Notes: a model not told the origin generated them from the letters alone. A stretch of DNA of 64,000 bases from Streptomyces sp. CB02366 (GCF_001905905.1 NZ_LIVT01000001.1:1-64000), one strand, 5' to 3'; counted from the first letter of the stretch, positions 7,953-19,385 are shown. Numbers and translations: made by a program.

Positions 7953-10900
7953 CTACCTCAGCGCGTACGCCCGTTCGATCTCCTGCGTCACCTCGTTCCC
8001 CGCGTCGTCCCAGGCGCGGACCCGCAGCGTGACGTACCCGCTGGTGCGGTCCGCCCGGGGGTGGGCGACCCGGACGCGGTAGGCGCCGTCGCCCCGGGCG
8101 GAGGCCGTCGCCGTCCGCCAGTGCTCGCCGTCGTCGTACGAGACGGACACCTGCACGCCCTTCACGGAACGGCCCGTCAGACCGTCCTGGTGGCGGGCGC
8201 TCACGTCGAAGGCGAAGGATCGGGAGCCGGGGGCGGAGCCCCGGAGGTCGGTGGCCACGTCGTAGTCGAGCTGGAGGAGGGGGAGCGGCGACTTCTCGCC
8301 CTCGGCGGGGCGGGGGGCCGTGAACGACCAGCGGGTGCCGGTGGCCCGCGAGAGGGTGCCCTCGGGGCTGGTGCGCTTCACGTCCAGATCCAGCTGGTAG
8401 CGCCCGTCGTCCCCGCCCGCCGGGAAGACGCCCCACGCTCGCGGGCCCTCGGCGAGGACCTTGCCCTCATGGCGCAGTACGGCACGGGTCTCGTCGGGGT
8501 AGGGGGTGGCGGCGTTCCCGCCGGGCAGGGCGTAGCCGTAGTGGCCGGAGGCGGTGTCGGCGAACTCGGGGATCCCGATGGTCAGCTTGTCGCCCTCGCG
8601 CTGGGCGAGCCCTTCGACACCGCGGGGGATCGCCGGGCGCACCACGGGGGCGTACCAGCTCTCCGCGGTGCGCTCACCGGGCCGGTAGGTGCGCAGGGGG
8701 CCGAACATGCCGGTCCCCATCGCGTGGACCGCCCAGGCGGTGCGGGGGTTGACCCAGTGCAGCCACCGGGTGTCGGCGGGGCCGCTCAGGTACTCCGTCC
8801 GTACCTGGCCGGTGCGGACGTACCGGGACAGCATGGCGACGCCGACCTCCTGCCACGGGCGGTAGGCCTGACGGTTCTCCGTGACGTAGCCCGTTCCGCT
8901 CGTGTCCGGGTAGCGCGAGACCACGGTGGCCGTGTTCTCCGGTCCCACCCGGTGGACCACGCGCTCGGGGACGCGTTGTTCGGAGACCTGCAGGACGTCG
9001 TAGAGGTAGGGGCTGTCGGGGGTTCCCTTCAGTTCCAGGACGGTGCCCGGCGCGCGCAGCCGCTGTGCGGCGGTGCGGGGGGCGAACAGGGCGATCGCCG
9101 GCAGCCGCGCGCTCACCGGCTGCCAGATCGCGGGCTGGTACATGTCACCGGTGGCGCCGCTGATGACGGCGGCCGCCGCTCCCGCACGGGCGGCCTCGGC
9201 CACCGCCTCGTCGTAGAACGGCTCCTCCAGTTTCACGAGCACCGCGGCTCCGCGGACGTCCGTCCCCCGTGCACGCAGCGCCGCGTAGTCCTCGGGGCGC
9301 CCCGCGCCGGCGTCGACCACCCGCAGGCGCCGCACGCCCTGCACGGCGGGGGAGTTGTGGAGCAGGCGGACGGGGACACCGGTCGCGGCGGAGCGGGAGA
9401 CCGCGCGTGCGCCGAGCGTGGGTGCGGCCAGCTGCCAGCGGGAGGTGAACTCGAAGACCGTTCCCTCGGGGGCTCTCTCGGTGGGCGTGACGTAGAGGGA
9501 CTGCCCGCCGCTGAATCCCTGCACGAAGGAGTTGACGACCTCGTGGTCGCCGCTCTTCCAGCGGGTGAAGAAGTGCAGCACGCCCTGCTGCACGGCCGGC
9601 TTGGGGGTCCGGATCTCCACGGGGACCGCCTTGCGCGCGTCGAGCACCAGCTCCATGTCCCCGCTCACCTGCACACGCGGGTCGACCACCAGGCTGTAGG
9701 CGGCGTTCTCCTCCGTGTACTGCGAGATGAGGCCCTGCAGGGAGTACGTGCCTTCCGGCAGGTTCACCGTCAGGCTCCGCCCGGCCGCCACCTCTTCGTA
9801 GACGTCGGAGGCGCCCGTCAGACTCTGCATGATCAGCGGCGAGATCGCGGCCGGCTTCCCGGCGCGGTCGATGCCGCGCAGCGTGACCTTGTGCATGACC
9901 GGGGTCTTCGCCGCGGAGAGAACGGTGTGCGCGACGGTCTGCCCGTCGGCCGAGACGGCGGTGAGGCGGCCGCCGTAGACACCTTCCGCGAGGGCGGGCG
10001 CGTCGAGGGTCACGGCCACCTCGGCGGTGCCGTGGGCGTCCACGGTGACCTGCTCGGGGAGCTCCAGGACGCCTGCCGGGGCCGGGGAGCCGTAGAGCTT
10101 GTCGAAGGTGGCGCGCAGGGTGAGCGTGACGGGCGCGTCGCCGTCGTTGGTGTAGGTGACGCCCACCTTCCGCGGGCCCGCGTCCGGCTCCATGGAGCCG
10201 AAGGCGGCCGTGCCGGTGGCGTGTACCCGCTGGCGCACCGAGCGGGCCACGTCCACCCGGCCGGCGCCCTGCTCGTAGACCGTCCGGCCGGGAGCGGTAC
10301 GCGTCGTGCTCATCAACGCGTCCTTGAGCTGCCGGGCGCTCCAGTCGGGGTGCTGCCCCGCCAGGATCGCCGCCGCACCCGCCACGTGCGGGGTCGCCAT
10401 GGACGTACCCGACGCGGCGGTGTAGGCCGCGTCCACCGGGCGGCCCATGGACGTACCGGCGGCGCGGGCGGCGACGACGCCGACGCCGGGAGCGGTGAGG
10501 TCGGGCTTGGCGCCGTCGTCCCCGACGCGCGGGCCGCGGCTGGAGAAGTCGGCCAGCGCGTCGTCGCGGTCGACGGCGCCCACGGTCAGGGCCTTCTCCG
10601 CGGCGCCCGGGGAACCCACGGTGTAGTCGGCGCCCGTGTTGCCCGCCGCGACGACGAAGAGGGCGCCGGTCTCCTCGCTGAGACTGTTGAGGGCGAGGCT
10701 GAGGACGTCCGTGCCGTCGGTGGGCTGGCCGCCCAGGCTCATGCTGACGACGTCGGCGCCCGCGCGGGCGGCCCACTCCATGCCGGCGATGATGGCGGAG
10801 TACGAGCCGGCGCCGCTGTCTTCGAGCACCTTGCCGACCAGCAGCCGTGTTCCCGGCGCCACGCCCTTGCGCGAGCCGTCCGAGGCGGCCCCGCTGCCGG

Positions 10901-11759
10901 CGATGGTGGAGGCGACGTGGGTGCCGTGGCCGTGGCCGTCGTTCGCGGTGGGGTCGGTGGTGAAGTTGCGTACGTCGCCGAGTTTCCCGGCCAGGTCGGG
11001 GTGGGTGGCGTCGACGCCGGTGTCCAGGACGGCGACGGTCGTGCCCTTTCCGTCGTAGCCGGCCCGCCATGCCTCGGGGGCGCCGATCTGCGCGGTGCTG
11101 CGGTCGAGGGAGGCGTGGGCCTTCCCGTCCAGCCACAGCTTCTCGACGCCGCCCTCGAAGGCGGCGTTCTTGAGGGAAGGTCTCCTGGAGGCGTTTCGCG
11201 CGTCGCCCCCGGCGAGCGCGTCGTCGTCGATGGCCTTCCAGAAGCGCCCTGCCTGCTTCTTGTCCGCCTTCAGCGCCGAGCCGCGCAGGCTCTTGATGAC
11301 CTGGCCCTTGCGCGAACCGGCGGGCGCCGCCTTGGCCGTGGGGTCCGTACCGCCGGTGTAGCGGGCGATCAGGGGGATGGCGGAGGCGTGGGCGTCGTCG
11401 TAACCCTGCTCGATCAGGGAGGTGATGTTGAACAGCTGCCGGTCCAGCTTGCCAGAGGAGATGTACGGCATCGCGGCGCGGGGCAGCACGTACAGCTGCT
11501 TGTCGATCTCCAGCTGGGTGAAGCCGGCCTCCGGAACTCCCGGGGCCGACTCGACGGACACGGTCTTCCGGCCGTCGGAAAAGGTCTCCAACCGCACCCG
11601 GTCACCGGTCACCAGCGTGATGGAGGCGACCTGGGGGCGGGCGGCGGAGTTCGTGCCGGGAGGCGCGGGGGCGGCGCTCGCGCCGGAGGAGGTGGGAGCC
11701 AGGGTGGCGATGAGGGCCCCTGCCGTCAGAACGGCGGCATGGCGAAGCCGTATGTGCAT
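7953..11759 (-). CDS. Secreted subtilisin-like serine peptidase (S8) with PA-type insert
   Basis: The start is the ATG at 11759, preceded by GGAAAGG; an upstream GTG would only add residues in front of the signal peptide. The 1268-residue protein starts with a Sec signal peptide (basic MHIRLRH, hydrophobic core, ASA cleavage site). A long pro-region is followed by the S8 domain: Asp246 (AVLDTGVDATHPDL), His278 (GHGHGTHVAS), oxyanion Asn374 (VVAAGNTG) and Ser453 (SGTSMATPHVAGA). Beyond it lie beta-rich Fn3/Ig-like segments, a PA-like stretch near 820-880 (AVLVKLEEPF, AAAAVISGA) and more beta domains. It is an extracellular protease, probably self-processed, and is transcribed alone. Confidence 0.93.
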   Translation of the reverse strand: MHIRLRHAAVLTAGALIATLAPTSSGASAAPAPPGTNSAARPQVASITLVTGDRVRLETFSDGRKTVSVESAPGVPEAGFTQLEIDKQLYVLPRAAMPYISSGKLDRQLFNITSLIEQGYDDAHASAIPLIARYTGGTDPTAKAAPAGSRKGQVIKSLRGSALKADKKQAGRFWKAIDDDALAGGDARNASRRPSLKNAAFEGGVEKLWLDGKAHASLDRSTAQIGAPEAWRAGYDGKGTTVAVLDTGVDATHPDLAGKLGDVRNFTTDPTANDGHGHGTHVASTIAGSGAASDGSRKGVAPGTRLLVGKVLEDSGAGSYSAIIAGMEWAARAGADVVSMSLGGQPTDGTDVLSLALNSLSEETGALFVVAAGNTGADYTVGSPGAAEKALTVGAVDRDDALADFSSRGPRVGDDGAKPDLTAPGVGVVAARAAGTSMGRPVDAAYTAASGTSMATPHVAGAAAILAGQHPDWSARQLKDALMSTTRTAPGRTVYEQGAGRVDVARSVRQRVHATGTAAFGSMEPDAGPRKVGVTYTNDGDAPVTLTLRATFDKLYGSPAPAGVLELPEQVTVDAHGTAEVAVTLDAPALAEGVYGGRLTAVSADGQTVAHTVLSAAKTPVMHKVTLRGIDRAGKPAAISPLIMQSLTGASDVYEEVAAGRSLTVNLPEGTYSLQGLISQYTEENAAYSLVVDPRVQVSGDMELVLDARKAVPVEIRTPKPAVQQGVLHFFTRWKSGDHEVVNSFVQGFSGGQSLYVTPTERAPEGTVFEFTSRWQLAAPTLGARAVSRSAATGVPVRLLHNSPAVQGVRRLRVVDAGAGRPEDYAALRARGTDVRGAAVLVKLEEPFYDEAVAEAARAGAAAAVISGATGDMYQPAIWQPVSARLPAIALFAPRTAAQRLRAPGTVLELKGTPDSPYLYDVLQVSEQRVPERVVHRVGPENTATVVSRYPDTSGTGYVTENRQAYRPWQEVGVAMLSRYVRTGQVRTEYLSGPADTRWLHWVNPRTAWAVHAMGTGMFGPLRTYRPGERTAESWYAPVVRPAIPRGVEGLAQREGDKLTIGIPEFADTASGHYGYALPGGNAATPYPDETRAVLRHEGKVLAEGPRAWGVFPAGGDDGRYQLDLDVKRTSPEGTLSRATGTRWSFTAPRPAEGEKSPLPLLQLDYDVATDLRGSAPGSRSFAFDVSARHQDGLTGRSVKGVQVSVSYDDGEHWRTATASARGDGAYRVRVAHPRADRTSGYVTLRVRAWDDAGNEVTQEIERAYALR

Positions 11760-13365
<1,606 letters not shown>

Positions 13366-13413
13366 ACCGCCCGCGCCGCCCGTACCACCGACCCGTCCGC
13401 ACGCCGCCGCCCG

Positions 13414-13450
13414 CCACGGGGCCCGGAGCACCGCTCCCCGGGCCCCGTGG
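13414..13450. terminator. Hairpin after the terpene synthase gene
   Basis: Perfect 13-bp stem, CCACGGGGCCCGG with CCGGGCCCCGTGG and an 11-base loop, 48 bases beyond the stop codon. Confidence 0.75.
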
Positions 13451-13581
13451 AAGACTGTGGGCCGCAGCATGTCCCGGGTCGCCCCACCGGCCGGGCCGAC
13501 GGCGACGTCGTGCCCCCGGTCAGCGCCTGACCGGTCGGAACGCTCTGCCTTCCCATCAGCGACGTCCCCGGGAAAACACAC

Positions 13582-15873
13582 ATGAGAGTGCAGCGAAGAG
13601 TTTGGACCACGGCCGCCGTCACCACGGCCGCCGTGGCCGGTGTCCTGGTGTTCCAGGGCACGACCGGCGCCTTTGACGGCGAGCGCGGCGAGCGGGGGGC
13701 CGACGCCAAGTCCGCCCCCGTCACGCCCGATGTGCACCGGGCCGCGCTGAAGGCCTCCGCCGACGGCAGCTCCGCCTCCCTCACCCGTCGCGACACCGCG
13801 CCCTTCAGCCTGCTCGGCGTGACCTGGACCGACCCCGCCGCCAAGGTGGACGGCCGGGTCGAGGCCCGTACGCGTTCCGCCGCCACCGGCGAGTGGACCG
13901 GCTGGCTGCCGCTGGACATCGAGATCGACGGGCGTACCGAGGCCGGCCGGCCCGGTGTCCGCGGTACCACCGAGCCCCGCTGGGTCGGCCCCTCCAACGG
14001 CGTCGAGGTCCGGGTGACCACCGCCGAGGGCTCCCGGTCCGGGCTGCCCGCGGGGCTGCGGCTCGACACCGTGGACCCGGGCGGCTCCCCGGGCCCGCTC
14101 GCCGCCGAACCGGCCGCGTTCACCGTCGACGAGACCCCCGGCGAGGAGCCGACGCCCGAGGAGCCGCCGGTCACTCCGCCCGCGGAGGAGCCGAGCGGGA
14201 CGCCCACGGACGAGCCGGCGCCCACCCCGACCACCGAGTCGCCGGCCCCGCCGAGCCCCGACCCCGTCCCGAGCACCGAGTCCCCCACCCCCTCCGCGTC
14301 GCCGACGACGCCCACCGCCTCGCCGACGCCCACGTCGACGCCCGGCCCGCCGTCCACCGTTCCGCAGCCGCCGATCGTCTCCCGCGCGGGCTGGAAGGCG
14401 GACGAGTCGCTCAGCACCGAGGCGCCCGACTACCTGGACCAGGTCAAGGCCGTCTTCGTCCACCACACGGCGCAGACCAACGCGTACTCCTGCGCCGACT
14501 CGGCGGCCATCGTGCGCGGCCTGCACACGTACCACGTGAAGTCGAACGGCTGGAAGGACCTCGGCTACAACTTCATCGTCGACAAGTGCGGCACGGTCTT
14601 CGAGGGCCGCAAGGGCGGCGTGGACCGGCCCGTGATGGGCGCGCACACCTACGGCTTCAACCGGGACACCACCGGAATCGCCGTGATCGGCATGTACACC
14701 GACACCAAGGCCGCGACCGCCGCGACCACCGCCGTCGCCCGCGTCGCCGCGTGGAAGCTCGGGCAGTACAAGGCCGACCCGGCCGGCACGGTCCAGCTCA
14801 CCGCCGGGGCCAACGGCAACAACATGGCCCACAAGCAGTTCGTCGCCGGGCAGCAGTACGGCTTCCAGCGGATCTCCGGGCACCGCGACGGGTTCGCCAC
14901 CGAGTGCCCCGGCCTCTCGCTCTACCAGCAGCTCCCGGCCGTCCGGACGCTGGCCGCCGGGCCCGTCGCCGGGCTCGCCATATCCTCGGTGACCGGGGCG
15001 AACGCCTCCGGCTCGACGTACTACACCCGGTCGCAGGTCACCGTCGGCTGGAAGGCGACCACGCCCGCCGCGCTCGTGAAGAGCTACGAACTCCTCGTCG
15101 GCGGGAAGCCCGTGGCCACCGTCGCGGGCAACGTCACCTCGGCGACCGCCACCCTCGCCGTGGGCAAGCACGCCGTCCAGGTCCGGGCCACCCACCAGTC
15201 GGGGAAGACCTCCCTGTCGCCGGTGGCGACCGTCGTCGCCGACCGCACCGCGCCGGTCTTCTCCGCCAAGCCGTCCCTCGCCCTGCGCACCGGCACGGTG
15301 AACACCACCGCCGCCCCGGTCACCCTGAAGTGGAAGGCCGTCGACGCCGCCTCCCTCAAGGAGGTCCGGCTCACCGCGCCCGTCGCCAAGACATACGGCC
15401 CGACCACGGGCAGCGCCTCGCACACCGCGAAGCCCGCCAAGGCCACCACCTGGAAGATGACGGCGTACGACCGGGCGGGCAACACGGCGGCCGCCTCGGT
15501 CTCCGGCGCCCCGGTGATCCTCCAGGAGTCCGCCGCCAAGAAGAGCGGGAAGTGGACCACCAAGTCCTCCAGCAGCTACCTGGGCGGCAAGTCCTACTCC
15601 AGCAGCACCAAGGGCTCCGCCCTGACCTGGACGTTCACCGGCCGTTCCGTCGCCTGGACGGTGTCGCGGGCCGCCACCTCGGGGCAGGCGTACGTCTACG
15701 TCGACGGCAAGAAGGCCGCCACCGTGGACCTGAAGTCCTCGGCCACCAAGTACCGGCAGGCGATCTGGACCACGTCCTGGTCCTCCGCCGGCAAGCACAC
15801 GGTCAAGATCGTGGTCGTCGGCACCAAGGGCCGCCCGGCCCTGACCACGGACGGGCTGGTCTACCTGAAGTAG
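13582..15873 (+). CDS. Secreted PGRP-type N-acetylmuramoyl-L-alanine amidase
   Basis: 763 residues. The N-terminus is basic then hydrophobic (a signal peptide with an AAVTTAAVAGVLVF core). A beta domain lies at about 40-180, and a Pro/Thr/Glu-rich linker at 185-265. Residues 270-455 form the amidase_2/PGRP domain, starting SRAGWKADESL. Zinc ligands are visible as His294 (VFVHHTAQ), His434 (SGHRDGF) and Cys442 (ECPG). The C-terminal 300 residues are Ig-like and Lys/Ser-rich wall- or carbohydrate-binding modules. It cleaves the bond between muramic acid and the stem peptide, so wall remodelling or bacteriolysis is likely. It is monocistronic, with a terminator directly after it. Confidence 0.92.
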   Translation: MRVQRRVWTTAAVTTAAVAGVLVFQGTTGAFDGERGERGADAKSAPVTPDVHRAALKASADGSSASLTRRDTAPFSLLGVTWTDPAAKVDGRVEARTRSAATGEWTGWLPLDIEIDGRTEAGRPGVRGTTEPRWVGPSNGVEVRVTTAEGSRSGLPAGLRLDTVDPGGSPGPLAAEPAAFTVDETPGEEPTPEEPPVTPPAEEPSGTPTDEPAPTPTTESPAPPSPDPVPSTESPTPSASPTTPTASPTPTSTPGPPSTVPQPPIVSRAGWKADESLSTEAPDYLDQVKAVFVHHTAQTNAYSCADSAAIVRGLHTYHVKSNGWKDLGYNFIVDKCGTVFEGRKGGVDRPVMGAHTYGFNRDTTGIAVIGMYTDTKAATAATTAVARVAAWKLGQYKADPAGTVQLTAGANGNNMAHKQFVAGQQYGFQRISGHRDGFATECPGLSLYQQLPAVRTLAAGPVAGLAISSVTGANASGSTYYTRSQVTVGWKATTPAALVKSYELLVGGKPVATVAGNVTSATATLAVGKHAVQVRATHQSGKTSLSPVATVVADRTAPVFSAKPSLALRTGTVNTTAAPVTLKWKAVDAASLKEVRLTAPVAKTYGPTTGSASHTAKPAKATTWKMTAYDRAGNTAAASVSGAPVILQESAAKKSGKWTTKSSSSYLGGKSYSSSTKGSALTWTFTGRSVAWTVSRAATSGQAYVYVDGKKAATVDLKSSATKYRQAIWTTSWSSAGKHTVKIVVVGTKGRPALTTDGLVYLK

Positions 15874-15918
15874 GGGGCCCGCACCGCCCGATGGGCCGCG
15901 CCTTCCGCGCGCGGCGCC

Positions 15919-15978
15919 GAGGGGGCGGACGACGGAACAGGACGGTCCACGGACCGGAACGCCGTCGTCCGCCCCCTC
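15919..15978. terminator. Long perfect hairpin after the amidase gene
   Basis: Perfect 17-bp stem GAGGGGGCGGACGACGG / CCGTCGTCCGCCCCCTC with a 26-base loop that itself contains GGTCC-AC-GGACC. It starts 45 bases after the amidase stop. Confidence 0.85.
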
Positions 15979-16045
15979 TCGTGCTGTCGGGCGGGTCGCG
16001 GGGATGGACACGCCCGCACGCCTCCGGTTGGATGATCACCGTTCG

Positions 16046-16059
16046 CATGCGAGCGCATG
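16046..16059. promoter_or_regulatory. Palindromic operator candidate upstream of the cellulase
   Basis: CATGCG-AG-CGCATG is a perfect 6+6 inverted repeat about 170 bases before the cellulase start, inside an otherwise empty leader. It is not the CebR-type TGGGAGCGCTCCCA box known from Streptomyces cellulase genes, which I do not find here. Confidence 0.4.
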
Positions 16060-16229
16060 TTCGAATAACTGGGGGCGGCGGTATGGAGCGCACACGAAGG
16101 CCTCTTCCCGGCGAGGGGGGCGGCGGAGGGCCCCCTCCCCTGAGGACCCCTCAGCCGTCCCCCGCGGGCGCGGCGCCGAAGCGCCCGCACCCGTCTCCCC
16201 ATCCTCACGAGCAAAGGACACCGACACCG

Positions 16230-17768
16230 GTGCGTACGAGATCCCTGCTGTACACCCTCACCGCGTTACCCCTGCTGGCCGCCTCCCTGATGCTGCCGGC
16301 CTCCACCGCGCACGCCGCGCCCGAGCCGCTGCTCTACGGAGAACTCGCTCCCGAGGGCGACTTCGGCACCGCCCCTCCGACCGGCACCTGGTGGTCCTCC
16401 ACGGGCACCGGCGCCGACTACACCGGCGGCACGATGAAGACCTCCGTGGGCCCCGAGAAGACCGAGGTGTACCACGCGATGCTGGGGCGCGACGGCGTCC
16501 GGCTGCGCGAGGGCGCGCTGTACACCCTCTCCTTCGACGCCCGCTCCTCGGCTCCGGCGGACATCGTGGCGACCGTCCAGGAGTCCGGCGGGAAATTCAC
16601 CGCACCCCTCCGCGAGTCCATCACCCTGGGCACCGTGAGCAAGCGGTACCAGTGGACCTTCCGCTCCACGATCGATACGACCGCCGGTCAGGGCGGCCAG
16701 ATAACCTTCCAGCTCGGCGCGCAGAAGGAGCACCGCGCCTTCGCCTTCGACAACGTCTCGCTGACGACGTCCACACCGCGCGAGGGCTTCTTCGTCGACC
16801 CCGAGTCCAACGCCAGGAAGTGGGTGGACGCCGCCCCCGCCCCCGAGCACGATCCGTACCGGCTCACCCGCGCCAGGATCCGCACCGAAGTGGCGGACCG
16901 GATGACCGTCAAGTGGTTCGGCGACTGGAACTCCGACGTGCGCCTGGCCGTCGACACGTACGTCACCCGGGCCACGGCCGCCGGCCAACTGCCCACACTC
17001 GTCGCCTACAACATCCCCGGCCGGGACTGCGGCGGCGCCTCCGACGGCGGCGCGGACGGCCCCAGGCTGTACAAGGAGTGGATGGACGCCTTCATCGCCG
17101 GCATCGGCAAGCGGCCGGCCATCGTCGTCCTGGAGCCCGACGCGGTGGCCCAGGCGGACGTGGAGCAGAACTGCCTCACGACCCAGCAGCGCGAGGCCCG
17201 CTTCGACATGCTCTGGTACGCCAACCAGCACCTCGACGCGCAGGGTCCGTACGTCAAGACGTACCTCGACGCAGGCAACGCCACCTGGACGCTGGGCGAG
17301 CGCCGCGAGGACGACCCGGCGGACAAGGGCATCGGCCTGAGCGACATGGCCGACCTGCTGGGCCGCTCGGGCATCTACCTGGCCGACGGCGTGGCGGTGA
17401 ACGTGGCCAACTACCACTCCACCGGCATCTCCGACGACTACGGCCGCCGGCTCGCCGCCCGCGTCAAGGAGCGGCTGGGCGTGGACACGACCTGGGTCGT
17501 GGACACCTCCCGCAACGGCAACGGCGCGTACCGGATCCCCGGCGACGAGACCAGCGGCCAGGTCGGGTTCTGCAACCCGCCGCTGCGCAAGCTGGGATCG
17601 CCCTCCCGGACCGGTGAGGGCGGCGCCGCGTTCTACCTGTGGATCAAGAACCCCGGCGACTCCGACGGCCGGCACGCCGACGACTCACGCTGCTCGGCCA
17701 CCGGGCCGCAGGTCAAGGCCGGCGACTTCTCGCCGGAGTTCGCGCTGCGGCTCATCGACGGCACGTGA
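16230..17768 (+). CDS. Secreted glycoside hydrolase family 6 (cellulase) with N-terminal CBM-like domain
   Basis: The GTG at 16230 is chosen because it opens a clean signal peptide (RTRSLLYTLTALPLLAASLM, then AHA) and has AAAGGA upstream. The open frame continues far upstream only through the antisense-like shadow of the amidase. There are 512 residues: a beta-sandwich carbohydrate-binding-type domain (about 35-190, GTWWSSTGTGADYTGG), then a GH6 barrel. The GH6 landmarks are YNIPGRDCGG (Asp266, expected acid), IVVLEPDAVAQ, AVNVANYHST, DTSRNGNG and AAFYLWIKNPGDSDG. GH6 enzymes hydrolyse beta-1,4-glucan with inversion. The loops suggest an endoglucanase or exo-type enzyme, which I cannot separate by eye. 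Confidence 0.9.
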   Translation: MRTRSLLYTLTALPLLAASLMLPASTAHAAPEPLLYGELAPEGDFGTAPPTGTWWSSTGTGADYTGGTMKTSVGPEKTEVYHAMLGRDGVRLREGALYTLSFDARSSAPADIVATVQESGGKFTAPLRESITLGTVSKRYQWTFRSTIDTTAGQGGQITFQLGAQKEHRAFAFDNVSLTTSTPREGFFVDPESNARKWVDAAPAPEHDPYRLTRARIRTEVADRMTVKWFGDWNSDVRLAVDTYVTRATAAGQLPTLVAYNIPGRDCGGASDGGADGPRLYKEWMDAFIAGIGKRPAIVVLEPDAVAQADVEQNCLTTQQREARFDMLWYANQHLDAQGPYVKTYLDAGNATWTLGERREDDPADKGIGLSDMADLLGRSGIYLADGVAVNVANYHSTGISDDYGRRLAARVKERLGVDTTWVVDTSRNGNGAYRIPGDETSGQVGFCNPPLRKLGSPSRTGEGGAAFYLWIKNPGDSDGRHADDSRCSATGPQVKAGDFSPEFALRLIDGT

Positions 17769-17774
17769 GGAAGG

Positions 17775-17810
17775 CCCGGCGGGGCCCCACCGCGGTGGGG
17801 CCCCGCCGGG
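17775..17810. terminator. Bidirectional hairpin between cellulase and copD
   Basis: Perfect 17-bp stem, CCCGGCGGGGCCCCACC and its complement around GC, placed between two convergent genes. Confidence 0.85.
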
Positions 17811-17844
17811 GAGGCGCGCGGCGGCGGGACCGCCCCGGCAGGGG

Positions 17845-18987
17845 TCAGGGCCGCAGCGAGATCCAGTGCGGGTCGGGGACGGCGGTGAGGACCGCCGAGA
17901 CCACCACCACCAGGGCCAGCACGGCCTGTTCGCGGCGGGCGAGCCGGTGCGCGACGGAGGGGTCGGCGTCCTGGAGCATCCGCCGCCGGGCGGCCACCGC
18001 CAGCACGCTGACCACGGCCATGAGCGCCAGTTTGACCAGCAGGGTGCGCCCGTAGGCGGAGGTGAACACCACGTCCAGGGGCAGGCGGCGCAGCGTCGAG
18101 ACCGTGCCGGTGGCGGCGAGGGCGACGTACAGCCAGATCGCCAGGCGCGCGTACCGGCCGAGCAGCGTGCGGGCCGCGACGGGCGAGCCGCGCCAGAGCC
18201 ACATGGTGCGCAGGACGTACAGCAGGCCACCGGTCCACAGCGAGGCGGCGGTCAGGTGGACGACGGTGAGGGCGGCGCCGAACTCGGGGCTGTACGCCTC
18301 CGGGTGGGCGCGCAGGGCCTCCGCGCCGATGACGACGGCGAGCGGGGCGAGCGCGAGGGCCGGGCGCTTGCTCGCGGCGCAGAGGGCCGCGACGACCAGG
18401 CCGTTGGCGATGAGGAGGAGCAGTCCGCCCTCGCGGGTGCCGTACGTCTCGGTGATGCCGAGGCCGCTGACGGCGGCGAGGAGGACGATCTGCCCGGCGG
18501 CGGCAGCGGCCCCGGCGAGCGAGGCGGCCACCGCCCAGCTCCGTACGCCGGTACGGGGGCGGCCCCTCACGGGCCGGATGAGCTGCGGGGCCAGGAGGTC
18601 GCCCAGATGGAGGGCGAGGGCGGCGAACAGGACGGCGCGGAGCACGGCGGCGAGCCCCGCCCCGGGTATCCGGAGCTCCCCGGTGCCGCGGGCCGCGAGG
18701 CCGGGGCCGAGCAGGGCCACGAGGAGCGCGAGGCCGACCGCGGCGCCCACCAGCAGCGGCCCGGCCCACGGGCGTGCGGACCGCGGCCCGGCCGGTCCTT
18801 CGGGCAGCGCGTGGGCGCGGGCCGCGCCGGGGTCCGCGGGTCTCGGCGGGGCCGTCGTCGGGGACATGCCGGGCCCGGTCGGCGGGGCCGGGTCCGAGGA
18901 GGGTCCGGAGAACATCACGGCCCGATCTTCACTCCTGGACAAAGACGCGGCAAGCCGCACATGACGGGTGTTCCGGTCGAAACCCAC
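17845..18987 (-). CDS. CopD-family copper-transport membrane protein
   Basis: The longest frame (GTG at 18987) gives 380 residues. Starts at 18918 (GTG) or 18915 (ATG) are also possible, and the first 85 residues are Pro/Ala-rich and poorly constrained. About eight hydrophobic helices follow: LLVGAAVGLALLVALLGPGL, an ALALHLGDLLAP segment, VVHLTAASLWTGGLLYVL, then RLAIWLYVALAATGTVST and LLVKLALMAVVSVLAVAARR. The HLTAASLWTGGL motif and the following GRY/LVKL segments are typical of CopD/PcoD integral membrane proteins, which move or receive copper at the cytoplasmic membrane. No CopC partner is adjacent. The gene is monocistronic. Confidence 0.82.
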   Translation of the reverse strand: MGFDRNTRHVRLAASLSRSEDRAVMFSGPSSDPAPPTGPGMSPTTAPPRPADPGAARAHALPEGPAGPRSARPWAGPLLVGAAVGLALLVALLGPGLAARGTGELRIPGAGLAAVLRAVLFAALALHLGDLLAPQLIRPVRGRPRTGVRSWAVAASLAGAAAAAGQIVLLAAVSGLGITETYGTREGGLLLLIANGLVVAALCAASKRPALALAPLAVVIGAEALRAHPEAYSPEFGAALTVVHLTAASLWTGGLLYVLRTMWLWRGSPVAARTLLGRYARLAIWLYVALAATGTVSTLRRLPLDVVFTSAYGRTLLVKLALMAVVSVLAVAARRRMLQDADPSVAHRLARREQAVLALVVVVSAVLTAVPDPHWISLRP

Positions 18988-19169
18988 CGGGAACGGGCCC
19001 TCCGGGACGTACTCCCCGCACCCGTCCGCACCAGTGTCCGGGCCTCGGCCGGATCACGGAGAGGCGCCGCCCGGTCGGCCGGGAGCCGGGCCGGGGCGGC
19101 CCGTGCGGATCGGCCGCGACGCGTCCGGAACGACGGCGGTCCGTTCGGTCCGGCCGCGGCCCGTCCGGT

Positions 19170-19385
19170 TCAGCCCTTGTTCTGCGCGGCCCAGAACTCG
19201 TCGAAGGTCAGCTGGCCGTCGCCGTTGGCGTCGTGGGCGTTGATGATCGCCTGCGCCACCGTCTCGGTGACGAAGGGGTCCCCCAGCTGGGCCATGGCGC
19301 TCTTGTACTCGTTGGCCGTGATGAGCCCGTCGCCGTTCGCGTCGAACTTCTCGAATACCGTCCGCGCCGACTCGATGTCCGCCAC
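19170..19385 (-). CDS. Small two-EF-hand calcium-binding protein
   Basis: 71 residues with two canonical 12-residue loops, DANGDGLITANE (residues 15-26) and DANGDGQLTFDE (52-63). Each keeps Asp at loop positions 1 and 5, Gly at 6 and Glu at 12, so both should bind calcium. It is a soluble, single-domain protein of the small Streptomyces calcium-binding (Cab) group. From memory S. coelicolor has an orthologue at this chromosomal location. There is no enzyme domain, so it probably acts as a buffer or sensor. It is separated from the neighbouring genes and likely transcribed alone. Confidence 0.92.
   Translation of the reverse strand: MADIESARTVFEKFDANGDGLITANEYKSAMAQLGDPFVTETVAQAIINAHDANGDGQLTFDEFWAAQNKG

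Noticed and set aside
13893-16229. N-terminal extension of the cellulase frame through the amidase gene
   Set aside because: The extension is a frame-shifted reading of the amidase. A signal peptide with GTG start at 16230 gives the natural protein start.
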